This document shows positions 25,236 to 34,069 of a stretch of DNA of 64,000 nucleotides, in pieces. The DNA comes from Candidatus Obscuribacterales bacterium (lineage in GTDB: Bacteria; Cyanobacteriota; Vampirovibrionia; Obscuribacterales; Obscuribacteraceae). Under the pieces are notes generated by a model. That model searched no databases. It was not told where the DNA came from and saw only the letters and a program-made list of their open reading frames with translations. The stretch's first letter is position 1. Each line of letters opens with the position of its first letter. Made by a program: the position numbers and the translations under genes. The stretch lies in assembly GCA_021732025.1 (NCBI GenBank), contig JAKFVU010000077.1, positions 1 through 64,000 of the forward strand. Direction: 5' to 3'.

Positions 25236-26744
25236 ATGCCAATAGAGCCAGTTACCCAACTTACACAACCTAGCAGTGAGCAACTTCCTTCAGTTTCTAC
25301 TCAGCCAATTGAGCTGAGATATAGAGCTGGCTTCACTGCTTTGGCTTTTCTCTTGGCCCTCTCTCCGATTTGGTTTTGCTGGTCGATACTTGCGGCCTTC
25401 AGTTTGGCTGCCCAGGCTTGGGCTAACATCAGCACTGGAGTGAGCGGATCGGAAATTACCATTGCCTCAATATTGTTTTATTTGCTTCTCGTTTTCTTGG
25501 GTTGTGTTGCCGTCAGTGTCTGTGCCGACACCAAATTGATTGTTAGTAAAGAGTCGTTGCGTCTTCCTTGGCAATATCTTTTCGACTCTAAGTTTTGCAT
25601 TGCTAGATCTTGGACAACTTTGATAGAAGTAGAATTTGCCTTCAACGATAGAGTAAGTCTTCTTGAGCGCATGCATCCGCAACGAATGATCTTGCATTTT
25701 GCCGATGGTGCAAAGGTTACATTGTTGCTGAATGGTCTATCTAAGGCTGATCTCAAAGAGTTTATTTTGGCCGTTCAAGCCTATGCGCTTCAAGCAAAAT
25801 TCAAACCCGCTCTTAATACGCTCGATCTCAATCTTGGGGCTATTGGTCCAAGGCAAAGTGTTCATGCCTCATTTACCCAAATGTGGGAAGAGGAATTAGA
25901 GAATCGTTTTGGTTCCACAATTTTCGTTCCTTTAGAACCCGGTCAGGTAATAGACTATCAATCGACAGGTGGCAGTCGCTCGTTAAAAATTGAAGGACAG
26001 TTGTCGTTTGGCGGACTCTCTGCCGTGTATCTAGTCAGTCGCCCGGAGGCTTCTGCTGCGGAGCAAAGTCGGCTCTATGTATTGAAAGAGGCCGTCATGC
26101 CTTTAAGCACGGATGATGCTTTGAAAGCAAAAGCTTTAGAGATGTTTGAGCGTGAGTCGATGCTGCTGAGCGCCCTTAACCATGACCGCATAGCGCGGGT
26201 GCTTGATTATTTTGTCAGTGCTGGTCGAAATTATATTTTGCTTGAGCATATTGAAGGCGTTGACTTGCGCTGCTTTATTGCCGAGCAAGGTGCTCAGCCA
26301 CCGGCAGTGGTGGTACGTTGGCTTTTGGAGGCAGCCAAAATTTTGCAGTTTTTACATGGCCAAAACCCTCCCATTATCCATCGTGATGTCACTCCCGATA
26401 ATTTAGTTTTGGCTCGTGACGGTTGTTTATCTCTAATAGATTTTGGTGCGGCCAATGCGCTTTTGGGCACAGCCACAGGCACTTTGGTTGGTAAGCAGTC
26501 TTATATTGCTCCTGAGCAATTTCGCGGTAAGGCAGGGCTTAGTTCTGACATCTATTCATTAGGCGCCACCATTTACTTTTCTGTCACTGGCATAGAGCCA
26601 GAACCATTGACTGAATTGCGTGCGGGAAAAGTTGTAGCACTGCCTTCTGGTCTGGATCAGCTCATTTTCGACTGCACTCGACAAGATGTCAGCGAGCGCA
26701 TCAAAACTGCCGATGAGCTAATTGATCGAGTGCACAAGCTATGA
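25236..26744 (+). CDS. membrane kinase-like protein with HRDVTPDN catalytic loop
   Basis: A 502-residue protein with two membrane segments (about 32-62 and 77-98), a PH-like beta module (about 100-185, with SWTTLIEV) and a C-terminal protein-kinase domain (about 250-500). Visible kinase elements are the Gly loop GQLSFGGLSAVY, Lys284, His382-Arg383-Asp384, Asn389, the Mg-binding Asp402-Phe-Gly and APEQ. The catalytic-loop lysine of Ser/Thr kinases (HRDLKPEN) is Thr386 here. It may still be active, since only this residue differs. Its stop overlaps the start of a paralogous kinase (ATGA), so both are made together and could act as a pair. Confidence 0.87.
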   Translation: MPIEPVTQLTQPSSEQLPSVSTQPIELRYRAGFTALAFLLALSPIWFCWSILAAFSLAAQAWANISTGVSGSEITIASILFYLLLVFLGCVAVSVCADTKLIVSKESLRLPWQYLFDSKFCIARSWTTLIEVEFAFNDRVSLLERMHPQRMILHFADGAKVTLLLNGLSKADLKEFILAVQAYALQAKFKPALNTLDLNLGAIGPRQSVHASFTQMWEEELENRFGSTIFVPLEPGQVIDYQSTGGSRSLKIEGQLSFGGLSAVYLVSRPEASAAEQSRLYVLKEAVMPLSTDDALKAKALEMFERESMLLSALNHDRIARVLDYFVSAGRNYILLEHIEGVDLRCFIAEQGAQPPAVVVRWLLEAAKILQFLHGQNPPIIHRDVTPDNLVLARDGCLSLIDFGAANALLGTATGTLVGKQSYIAPEQFRGKAGLSSDIYSLGATIYFSVTGIEPEPLTELRAGKVVALPSGLDQLIFDCTRQDVSERIKTADELIDRVHKL

Positions 26745-28300
26745 CCAATAACTCTAAGGCAAAGCGAGTGATGGCAGAGGTTGGTTCGTTTGTTACTTAT
26801 GCTCGTGGCACCGAGATCTCGTCGTTTGCAGGCGGTGCTAATGCTGAAATTTGCTTACGCTTAGCAGCCTTGCGTATCTACCGAAAGTTAGACCAGCGGT
26901 CAGTATTTTTCGGTACTTTTCTCAAGACTAATTTGGCATTTTTGGCGATTCTGGTATTTTACTGCACCTATCATATCTGTTCGTCACCAGATCGTATGCA
27001 TGCGTCTTGGTTAGGTCCAATAATATTGGGTGCTTGCTTACCGGCAGTAATTGCAATAACCGCTCTGCTTGTAGCTGTTACGCTTGGTCTGTGGGTTTTA
27101 GAAAAGCCTAAGCGCCTCAAAATTCTGCCATCAATGATGGTGCTGCGCATGGAGCTAACTGATGAGCTATTCGCTGAGATTGTTATTCCTTGGTCATCCA
27201 TCGACAAGGTCGAGTTAAAGCATCTCAATCGTTTTACGCCCGACAAAGAATTGCATCTAGTGATTAAAACAGCCCTAGGAGTCAGTTATACGATACGTTA
27301 TGACGATTTGTTGATCGATAATTCACAAGCTTCATTGCTGAATGCCGTGCAGACTTGGGCGCCCCATGCTTACTGCCAGCTTGCGCCACAGCCAGATTCT
27401 GAAAATAATGGCAGCCAAGATGGCGGCGACAGTCAGTTTACAGAGCTCTGGCTACATCAATTTTCTACTGCAAACATTCGCCAGCGCGATAGCCTACTCA
27501 CTCAAGGCACAAGTCTAAAGGGCAGTGCCTATACTGTCGTTGGGGTTCTGGGCGGCGGTGGTCAGGGCAATGCTTATCTCGCCTGTGTCAGTAGTGCCAG
27601 CGAGGGCGATGCCAAAGTTGGTTCTGATGTCGTTTTGAAAGAATATATTATGCCTGTTTATCAGGGCAGTTCAGTGCTAGAGCGACTGTCAGCTAAGCTC
27701 AAGCACGAGTCTGACATACTCACTCGATTAGATCATCCTGGTGTGGTCAAGCTGCTTGATTGTTTTGTGGAAGACTATCGCGGTTATCTAGTGTTGGAGT
27801 TTGTCGAGGGCCGCTCGCTGAAAGAGCTTGTGCAAAGCGAAGGAGCACAATCTGAGAATTTCGTTCGATCCGTAGGTGCAAAGCTATGCCAGGTTTTGAT
27901 TTACCTTCATGATTGCTATCCAGCGGTAATACACCGAGATCTCACTCCCGACAATATCATGCTCAATTTAGCTGGGGAGATCAAAGTGGTCGATTTTAAT
28001 GTGGCCAGACAGCTCGAGAATGCCACTGGCGCCACTGTCGTGGGTAAGCATGCTTATATTCCCCCAGAGCAGTTTCGCGGTAAACCCTGCTCCCAGAGCG
28101 ACATATACGCCCTTGGCGCCACCCTTTTCTATCTGCTTACTGCCTGTGAACCAGAGGCCCTAACTTCATCTCGCCCCAGTGAAATAGTCAAAGTCTCGCC
28201 CTCCCTCGACGCGGCGATAGTGCGCGCCACGGCTCTCAATCTAGATCAGCGCTATAGCTCAGCCCGTGAGCTTTTGGCCGATTTGACCGGGCCTCATTAG
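26741..28300 (+). CDS. membrane kinase-like protein with DFN in place of DFG
   Basis: A 519-residue paralogue of the preceding gene and translationally coupled to it. Two membrane segments (about 60-80 and 93-119) are followed by a PH-like module (about 128-205, with IPWSSIDKV) and a kinase domain (about 262-515). The Gly loop is GGGGQGNAY, with Lys300 and His398-Arg399-Asp400. The catalytic-loop lysine is Thr402, the DFG motif reads Asp418-Phe419-Asn420, and APE reads PPE. Asp418, Asn405 and Lys300 remain, so nucleotide binding is likely, but activity may be weak or regulatory. An active kinase/pseudokinase pair with the previous protein is an inference. Confidence 0.87.
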   Translation: MTNNSKAKRVMAEVGSFVTYARGTEISSFAGGANAEICLRLAALRIYRKLDQRSVFFGTFLKTNLAFLAILVFYCTYHICSSPDRMHASWLGPIILGACLPAVIAITALLVAVTLGLWVLEKPKRLKILPSMMVLRMELTDELFAEIVIPWSSIDKVELKHLNRFTPDKELHLVIKTALGVSYTIRYDDLLIDNSQASLLNAVQTWAPHAYCQLAPQPDSENNGSQDGGDSQFTELWLHQFSTANIRQRDSLLTQGTSLKGSAYTVVGVLGGGGQGNAYLACVSSASEGDAKVGSDVVLKEYIMPVYQGSSVLERLSAKLKHESDILTRLDHPGVVKLLDCFVEDYRGYLVLEFVEGRSLKELVQSEGAQSENFVRSVGAKLCQVLIYLHDCYPAVIHRDLTPDNIMLNLAGEIKVVDFNVARQLENATGATVVGKHAYIPPEQFRGKPCSQSDIYALGATLFYLLTACEPEALTSSRPSEIVKVSPSLDAAIVRATALNLDQRYSSARELLADLTGPH

Positions 28301-28405
28301 AGAGAAGTCACCTAGAAAGGTAAACATTGCACGCTTTCCCCTACTATATGAGCCTTCTAGGGCTGAAAATAGAGCCTGAGAAATCCGCACTGGACGGAGC
28401 GATGT

Positions 28406-29299
28406 ATGAAAAGTATTAACTGGCATCCCCGTAAACTAATACTCGACAAGATCCTCGCTGCAGCTTGCGGCGTAAGTTTTGTCCTAGCTGGCTGTAGCTC
28501 TGCGCCTCCTACTGCTCCGCGAGACACTTCGTCTATCGTCGTTCAGGGTTCTGATACGATGGAAGGTTTGATGCAGATGTGGGCTAACGATTACATGGCT
28601 ACCAAGCCAGGTCTTCAGATTGCCGTGAAGCAAGGCGATACCGGCAGTGGTATCGATGATTTGCTCTCTGGCAAAATTGATCTAGCTGCCGCCTCCCGCG
28701 AAATTTCTGAAACTGAAAATAAGACTGCACATAGCAAAGGTGTACACCTCAAGCGCCTAATGGTGGCTCGTGATGCCATTGCCATTGTGGTTAATCCGCA
28801 AAACAAGTTAGACGAGATTGACCTGGGTGACTTGGCCAAGATTTATCTCGGTGAAACTTCAACCTGGAAGCAAATTCGCAAAGATTTAGCAGCAGAGCCA
28901 ATTAGAGCTTTTGGCAGAGAGTCTACCAGCGGTACTTCTGATTATTTTCAAGAACATGTGCTTTCTGGTAAAGCTGTAGCGCCCATTGTCAAAGTTATGC
29001 CTTCTTCTGAGGCGCTCATCGGTGCTGTTATGGGCAATCGTTTAGCCATTGGCTTTGTTGGCATGGCCCAAGCCACGAGCACAGACAAAGTCAAAGTTTT
29101 AAAACTAAAGTTGACCGAGAAATCGCCCGATTCAAACCAAGGTGGTGCTCTGTCTGGTAGCGATTATCCACTTTCACGCCCACTTTACGTCTATTACAAT
29201 CAGGCCAACGAAGAGAGAGTTGGTAAGTTTGTGGGCTTCTGCCTCAGCGATGACGGGCAAAAGAGTGTTAAGGCATTAGGCTTTATGCCCGCTCACTAA
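28406..29299 (+). CDS. PstS-like phosphate-binding lipoprotein
   Basis: A 297-residue exported substrate-binding protein. The signal peptide ends in a lipobox (VLAGC, lipidated Cys about residue 29). The mature part matches the phosphate-binding fold: VQGSDTMEGL for the first binding loop, GDTGSGIDDL, and RESTSGTSDYF for the Arg/Ser/Thr phosphate-contact loop. The ATG at 28406 follows GGAG. No PstC, PstA or PstB genes follow; metH does, after 17 bp. It may feed a transporter encoded elsewhere or act as a sensor. No Pho-box was recognised. Confidence 0.88.
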   Translation: MKSINWHPRKLILDKILAAACGVSFVLAGCSSAPPTAPRDTSSIVVQGSDTMEGLMQMWANDYMATKPGLQIAVKQGDTGSGIDDLLSGKIDLAAASREISETENKTAHSKGVHLKRLMVARDAIAIVVNPQNKLDEIDLGDLAKIYLGETSTWKQIRKDLAAEPIRAFGRESTSGTSDYFQEHVLSGKAVAPIVKVMPSSEALIGAVMGNRLAIGFVGMAQATSTDKVKVLKLKLTEKSPDSNQGGALSGSDYPLSRPLYVYYNQANEERVGKFVGFCLSDDGQKSVKALGFMPAH

Positions 29300-29316
29300 A
29301 TACTTGAGGTGTCCTA

Positions 29317-32300
29317 TTGGATTTTTTGCAGGCTCTGAAGGAAAAAGTTTTGATCTTCGATGGTGCCATGGGTACATCGGTTCATACTTATGACCTGACG
29401 CTTGATGATTACGATAACTGCGAAAATTGTCCAGAAATCTTGGTTGTTAGTCGTCCAGACGTTATCTCTGAGATCCACGAATCGTTTTTCAAAGTCGGCT
29501 GTGATGTTGTTGAGACCTGCACCTTTGGTGGTTCAACTATCGTGTTAGCTGAGTTTGGCTTGGCCGAACGCACCTATGAACTTAATAAGAAAGCGGCCAG
29601 CCTCGCCAAAGAAGTGGCACGGGCTTACAGTCAAGATAAGCCGCGATTCGTCTCCGGTTCTATTGGTCCCACCACTAAAATTCCATCATTAGGACACATT
29701 ACCTTTGAGCAAATGCGTGCTTCTTATTTTGAGCAGGTGCGTGGCTTAGTTGACGGTGGAGTTGATGTCTTGCAGTTTGAGACTGGCCAAGACTTGTTGC
29801 AAGCTAAAGCTGCCATCATTGCCATTGAAGACTATTTGCGACAGCTTGGCCGACGCGTGCCCATCATCACGCAAGTAACTTTAGAAGCACCGCCTCTGGG
29901 TACCATGTTGGTTGGTACTGATATTTCTGCAGCCCTAACAACTCTACTCAGCTATCCTGTCGATGTCATTGGTATCAACTGTGCCACTGGTCCGCGCGAG
30001 ATGATTGATCCCGTGCAATACCTTTGTCAAAACGCACCGCGGGCAGTTTCTGTTTTGCCCAATGCCGGTTTGCCAGAGAATGTCGATGGTCAAACAGTCT
30101 ACAAGCTCACACCTGAGCAGCTGGCCGATTCGTTGTACAACTTTGTCCATGACCAGGGAGTCAACATAGTTGGTGGCTGCTGTGGTACTACTCCGGCTCA
30201 CCTTGAAGCGGTGGTGCAAAAGATAGGAACCGTCGCCCCCAAGAAGCGCGATGCAATGTTTGTTCCTTCAGCGGCTAGTATTTACACTTCAGTCGCCTTT
30301 GACCTCGATCAGCCGCCATTGATTGTTGGTGAGCGAACCAATACCAATGGCAGCAAGAAATTCAAAGATCTGCTGCAAGCAGATCAGATTGACGGCATGG
30401 TGGCCATGGCCCGAGAGCAAGAGCGCGAAGGGGCTCATATTCTTGATGTTTGTACCGCCTATGTTGGTCGGGATGAAATAGCTGACATGAGTCGCTTCAT
30501 CAAACGATTGAACACTGAGTTGCAAATTCCAATAATGATCGACAGCACTGAGTATGGCGTGCTCGAGGCATCATTGGCTTTGGTGGCTGGTAAGCCCATC
30601 GTCAATTCTATTAATTTAGAAGACGGTGAGGCGAAAATGCTAGAAAAAGTAGCATTGATCAAACGCTATGGTGCAGCTGCTGTTGCTCTGACTATTGATG
30701 AAGCGGGCATGGCTAAGACTGCCGACAAGAAGCTCGAAATTGCTAAGCGAATTTATGACTTGGCTGTTGGCCAAGGCTTAGCGCCCTATGATTTGATATT
30801 TGATGCTCTCACATTTACGCTTTCTACCGGTAACGAAGACGACCGCAAACTGGGCTTAGAGACTCTTGAGGGTATCAAGCTTATCAAAGAGAATTTGCCA
30901 GGCGTCAAGACTATTTTGGGCGTGAGCAATATCAGTTTTGGTATGGATCCGCGCATCAGGCGTATTCTCAATTCGGTCTTCTTACACCATGCGGTGCAGT
31001 ACGGCCTTGATATGGCCATTGTAAATGCTCAGAAGATCTTGCCCCTTTATAAAATTGATGAAACCGAGCGTGAGTATCATAACAAGCTCATTTTCGATCA
31101 ACGCACACCAGACTATGACCCACTTTTTGTCTTGCTCGACTTTTATAAAGACAAAGGTAAAGATGGTGCCACTGCCAAAGCTGAACGCAAGAGCGACGCA
31201 CCGATAGAAGAGATTCTAAAGCAGCGCATTATTGACGGTGATCGAGTTGATTTAGAAGTTGATTTGGCCAAGGCCATGGAGAGCTATAAGCCTCTTGAGA
31301 TAATCAATACAATTTTGCTAGATGGCATGAAGGTTGTCGGTGACTTATTTGGTTCGGGCAAGATGCAGCTGCCGTTTGTGCTGCAGTCTGCAGAGACCAT
31401 GAAAGCAGCTGTTTCGTACCTTGAGCCTTTTATGGATAAAGTTGAAGGCTCTACCCGCGGTACCATGGTGTTGGCTACAGTTAAGGGTGATGTGCATGAC
31501 ATCGGAAAAAACCTTGTAGACATCATTCTCACAAATAACGGCTACCGAGTAATTAACCTTGGTATCAAGCAGCCCATCGAAAATATTATTTCAGCTGCTG
31601 AACAGAACCAGGCCGATTGTATTGGCATGAGTGGGCTGCTTGTAAAATCAACAGTGATCATGAAAGAGAATCTCGCCATTCTCAACCAGCGCGGCATCAA
31701 TATACCGGTAATTTTAGGCGGAGCCGCACTAACTAGACGCTATGTTGAAGAAGACTGTCGCAAAGTTTATAAAGGAACTCTCTATTATGGCCAGGATGCT
31801 TTCGATGATTTGAAAATCATGGAAGTTATAGCCACTGGTGATCAATCACTGTTGCCGCAGCCTCCTGCTGTTGAATGTGAAGACCTTGATGATGATGACA
31901 TCGAAGAAATTCGCTTTGGCAAAGAACCTGAAGTAGTAGAAACTGAAATAGCAGAGCGTTCTAGTATCGTTCCGGAGACACCGGCCCATCCACCTTTTTG
32001 GGGCTCCAAGGCCGTCAGCGATTTTGACATGAGCGAAGTCTTTTCGTACTTAAACGAGAATGCTTTGATTCGAGGACAGTTCCGTGTTCGTCAAGGTGAC
32101 ACTACCAACGAACAGTATCAAGCTATGGTAGCTGAGAAAATTACGCCAATGCTGACTGCTTTAAAGCAGCGCTGCATTGATCAAAAATTACTTGAGCCCA
32201 AAGCCGTCTATGGCTATTTCCCTTGTCGAGCTGCTGGCAATCAATTGATTGTCTACAAACCACCGGGTATCAATGCTGATAGCGATTTTGTTGAAGGTGT

Positions 32301-32847
32301 TGATCTTAGTCAATTGAACAGTCTGGAAGAGTGGTTGCGCTTTGACTTCCCGCGACAGCAGTTTGGTCGCCATTTTTGTATTTCTGATTTCTTCTCAGAT
32401 AGTGTTATTGGCTATGATGTCCTACCCGCCCAAATTGTCACTATGGGCGAGCGGGCTACTGAGTATGCTCAAACACTATTTGCTGCCAATCAATATTCTG
32501 ACTATTTATATTTTCACGGTCTAGCCGTCGAATCGGCAGAAGCCTTAGCTGAACTAGTACACAAACGAGTACGCGCTGAGTTGGGCTTTGCTCATTTAGA
32601 TGCAAGCGATCCGAAAAAATTCTTCCAACAAGGTTACCGCGGCACTCGTTATAGCTTTGGTTATCCAGCCTGTCCCAACCTAGAGGATCAGGCACAGCTC
32701 TTTACCCTACTCAAACCTGAGCGCATTGATGTCAGCCTCTCTGAAGAGTATCAATTAGTGCCAGAGCAGAGTACTTCCGCTGTAGTTGTCGTGCATCCTG
32801 AAGCTAAGTATTTCAATATTGAGCGCAAGAAAGTGGCTAGCACTTAA
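29317..32847 (+). CDS. metH: cobalamin-dependent methionine synthase
   Basis: This enzyme transfers a methyl group from 5-methyltetrahydrofolate to homocysteine via cobalamin. The 1176-residue product has all four modules. The homocysteine-binding barrel (1-about 320) has zinc cysteines in VGGCCGTTPAH near 287. The pterin-binding domain (about 335-600) has GERTNTNGSKKF. The B12 cap and core (about 640-880) have the cobalamin His in KGDVHDIGKNLV near 727. The reactivation domain (about 930-1176) has RGTRYSFGYPACP. The start is TTG 29317 with GAGGTG about 6 nt upstream. E. coli MetH is 1227 residues. The gap to the PstS-like gene is 17 bp, so readthrough is likely. Confidence 0.97.
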   Translation: MDFLQALKEKVLIFDGAMGTSVHTYDLTLDDYDNCENCPEILVVSRPDVISEIHESFFKVGCDVVETCTFGGSTIVLAEFGLAERTYELNKKAASLAKEVARAYSQDKPRFVSGSIGPTTKIPSLGHITFEQMRASYFEQVRGLVDGGVDVLQFETGQDLLQAKAAIIAIEDYLRQLGRRVPIITQVTLEAPPLGTMLVGTDISAALTTLLSYPVDVIGINCATGPREMIDPVQYLCQNAPRAVSVLPNAGLPENVDGQTVYKLTPEQLADSLYNFVHDQGVNIVGGCCGTTPAHLEAVVQKIGTVAPKKRDAMFVPSAASIYTSVAFDLDQPPLIVGERTNTNGSKKFKDLLQADQIDGMVAMAREQEREGAHILDVCTAYVGRDEIADMSRFIKRLNTELQIPIMIDSTEYGVLEASLALVAGKPIVNSINLEDGEAKMLEKVALIKRYGAAAVALTIDEAGMAKTADKKLEIAKRIYDLAVGQGLAPYDLIFDALTFTLSTGNEDDRKLGLETLEGIKLIKENLPGVKTILGVSNISFGMDPRIRRILNSVFLHHAVQYGLDMAIVNAQKILPLYKIDETEREYHNKLIFDQRTPDYDPLFVLLDFYKDKGKDGATAKAERKSDAPIEEILKQRIIDGDRVDLEVDLAKAMESYKPLEIINTILLDGMKVVGDLFGSGKMQLPFVLQSAETMKAAVSYLEPFMDKVEGSTRGTMVLATVKGDVHDIGKNLVDIILTNNGYRVINLGIKQPIENIISAAEQNQADCIGMSGLLVKSTVIMKENLAILNQRGINIPVILGGAALTRRYVEEDCRKVYKGTLYYGQDAFDDLKIMEVIATGDQSLLPQPPAVECEDLDDDDIEEIRFGKEPEVVETEIAERSSIVPETPAHPPFWGSKAVSDFDMSEVFSYLNENALIRGQFRVRQGDTTNEQYQAMVAEKITPMLTALKQRCIDQKLLEPKAVYGYFPCRAAGNQLIVYKPPGINADSDFVEGVDLSQLNSLEEWLRFDFPRQQFGRHFCISDFFSDSVIGYDVLPAQIVTMGERATEYAQTLFAANQYSDYLYFHGLAVESAEALAELVHKRVRAELGFAHLDASDPKKFFQQGYRGTRYSFGYPACPNLEDQAQLFTLLKPERIDVSLSEEYQLVPEQSTSAVVVVHPEAKYFNIERKKVAST

Positions 32848-32958
32848 AGTCTAGTTTTGTGATGTTCACGTCTTTGCCACTATTTTGCCACACATCTAGG
32901 CATATCATGACCCCATGCTAATCGAACGAATTTGCCCCAGATTCGATATGGAGTCACC

Positions 32959-33516
32959 GTGATCTATTCTAATTTGCCTAGTTCAGCTGTGCTTACACTA
33001 CTAGGACTCACAGCTCTTACCTGTACCGCCGCAGCACCCATCGCTCAAGCTGAGACTGCCACAGCGATCGCTTATGTCTTGCCCGGAGCCAGTGCCGCTA
33101 GTCAGCTAGAGCGCCTGCGCCAGCAAGCGCAACAGGCCTATCAAAGCAGCCAGTTTGATCAGTCGCTACCGATCTATCAACGACTCTCTAGTTCTGGAAA
33201 CGCCAATGCTAACGATTTATATTGGTTGGGCGAGAGCTATTTTCAAATAGGGCAATTTGCTAGCGCTGCTCAAGCATTTGAAGATTCAATAAAACTAGAT
33301 GCGAGCAACGATCTATTGAAAGTTCGTCTGGCCGAATCATATTTATCTGCGCGTCAGCTGCAACAAGCCAAGGCTGCCTGTGAAAAAGGCATGAATACAG
33401 CCAGTGACCCACGTGTTCGTCAGCAGCTTTCGGTTTTACTCAAGGTCTGCCTCAAGCCTATGCCTGAAGTGCAAAAAGGTAAATTCGCTTCAGCTCAAGG
33501 TCATACGGAACGCTAA
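32959..33516 (+). CDS. secreted TPR protein
   Basis: A 185-residue exported protein with an N-terminal hydrophobic signal (LTLLGLTALTCTAAAPIAQAE, probably cut after AQA) and about three TPR repeats (about 45-165; QAYQSSQFDQSLPIYQRL, then YWLGESYFQIGQFASAAQAFE). The start is GTG 32959 with GGAG 5 nt upstream; the frame opens further up at TTG 32932. It precedes the TadE/TadG-like genes by 1 to 2 bp, so it probably belongs to that operon and could be a periplasmic assembly factor, similar in role to TadD. Confidence 0.8.
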   Translation: MIYSNLPSSAVLTLLGLTALTCTAAAPIAQAETATAIAYVLPGASAASQLERLRQQAQQAYQSSQFDQSLPIYQRLSSSGNANANDLYWLGESYFQIGQFASAAQAFEDSIKLDASNDLLKVRLAESYLSARQLQQAKAACEKGMNTASDPRVRQQLSVLLKVCLKPMPEVQKGKFASAQGHTER

Positions 33517-33517
33517 T

Positions 33518-34060
33518 ATGGAAGCCAGAATTAAGTCTAAGAAAAGTTTTTTGAGACGGCCTAGAGCAGCAATGCTGGCCGAATTGCCCATGATTTTATG
33601 GGTCCTACTTATGGTGGTTGCTTTTCCGATTATAGACCTAACTACAGTCTTCTTCCGTATTACCTTTTTGTATGCCGGTATTCACTTCGCAAGTATCTCG
33701 GCTGCCAGAGCCAATACTTTTGCAGTTCCTATAGATGGAAAGCCCTCAGCAAAGTCTGAAGTAACTAGCAAAATCAATCAAATACAAAAATGCTTTACTG
33801 GTCTGGCTGTGACAAACATTGATACTGCCATTTTGATCACAAAGAATGACACTCTTGCACAAAGCTCTCAGTCAGCACCGCTGGCGGTTGCAGCCGATCA
33901 GAGTGTGAACAGCTATCAAATTGAGGTATCAGCAGATTGCTCTGCCCAGCCGCTGATACCGATACCGATTCCAGTCAGAATTGAGGGCCTTAATGCCCCG
34001 ATTACAGTGCATCTTTCGGCAAAGCAGTATTGCGAAAATCCCCAGGGTCTAACCATTTAA
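33518..34060 (+). CDS. TadE-like envelope protein
   Basis: A 180-residue protein with a basic N-terminus and a single membrane helix near residues 20-45, preceded by AAMLAELPMILWVLLM. This is the prepilin-like class seen in TadE proteins (basic residues, then Glu in the helix start). The rest is a beta-rich domain with three or four cysteines. The ATG at 33518 starts 1 bp after the preceding stop. TadE/TadF/TadG proteins are minor pilins or anchors of Tad/Flp pili. No Tad ATPase, secretin or platform gene is in the window. Confidence 0.65.
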   Translation: MEARIKSKKSFLRRPRAAMLAELPMILWVLLMVVAFPIIDLTTVFFRITFLYAGIHFASISAARANTFAVPIDGKPSAKSEVTSKINQIQKCFTGLAVTNIDTAILITKNDTLAQSSQSAPLAVAADQSVNSYQIEVSADCSAQPLIPIPIPVRIEGLNAPITVHLSAKQYCENPQGLTI

Positions 34061-34069
34061 GAGTTTCTT

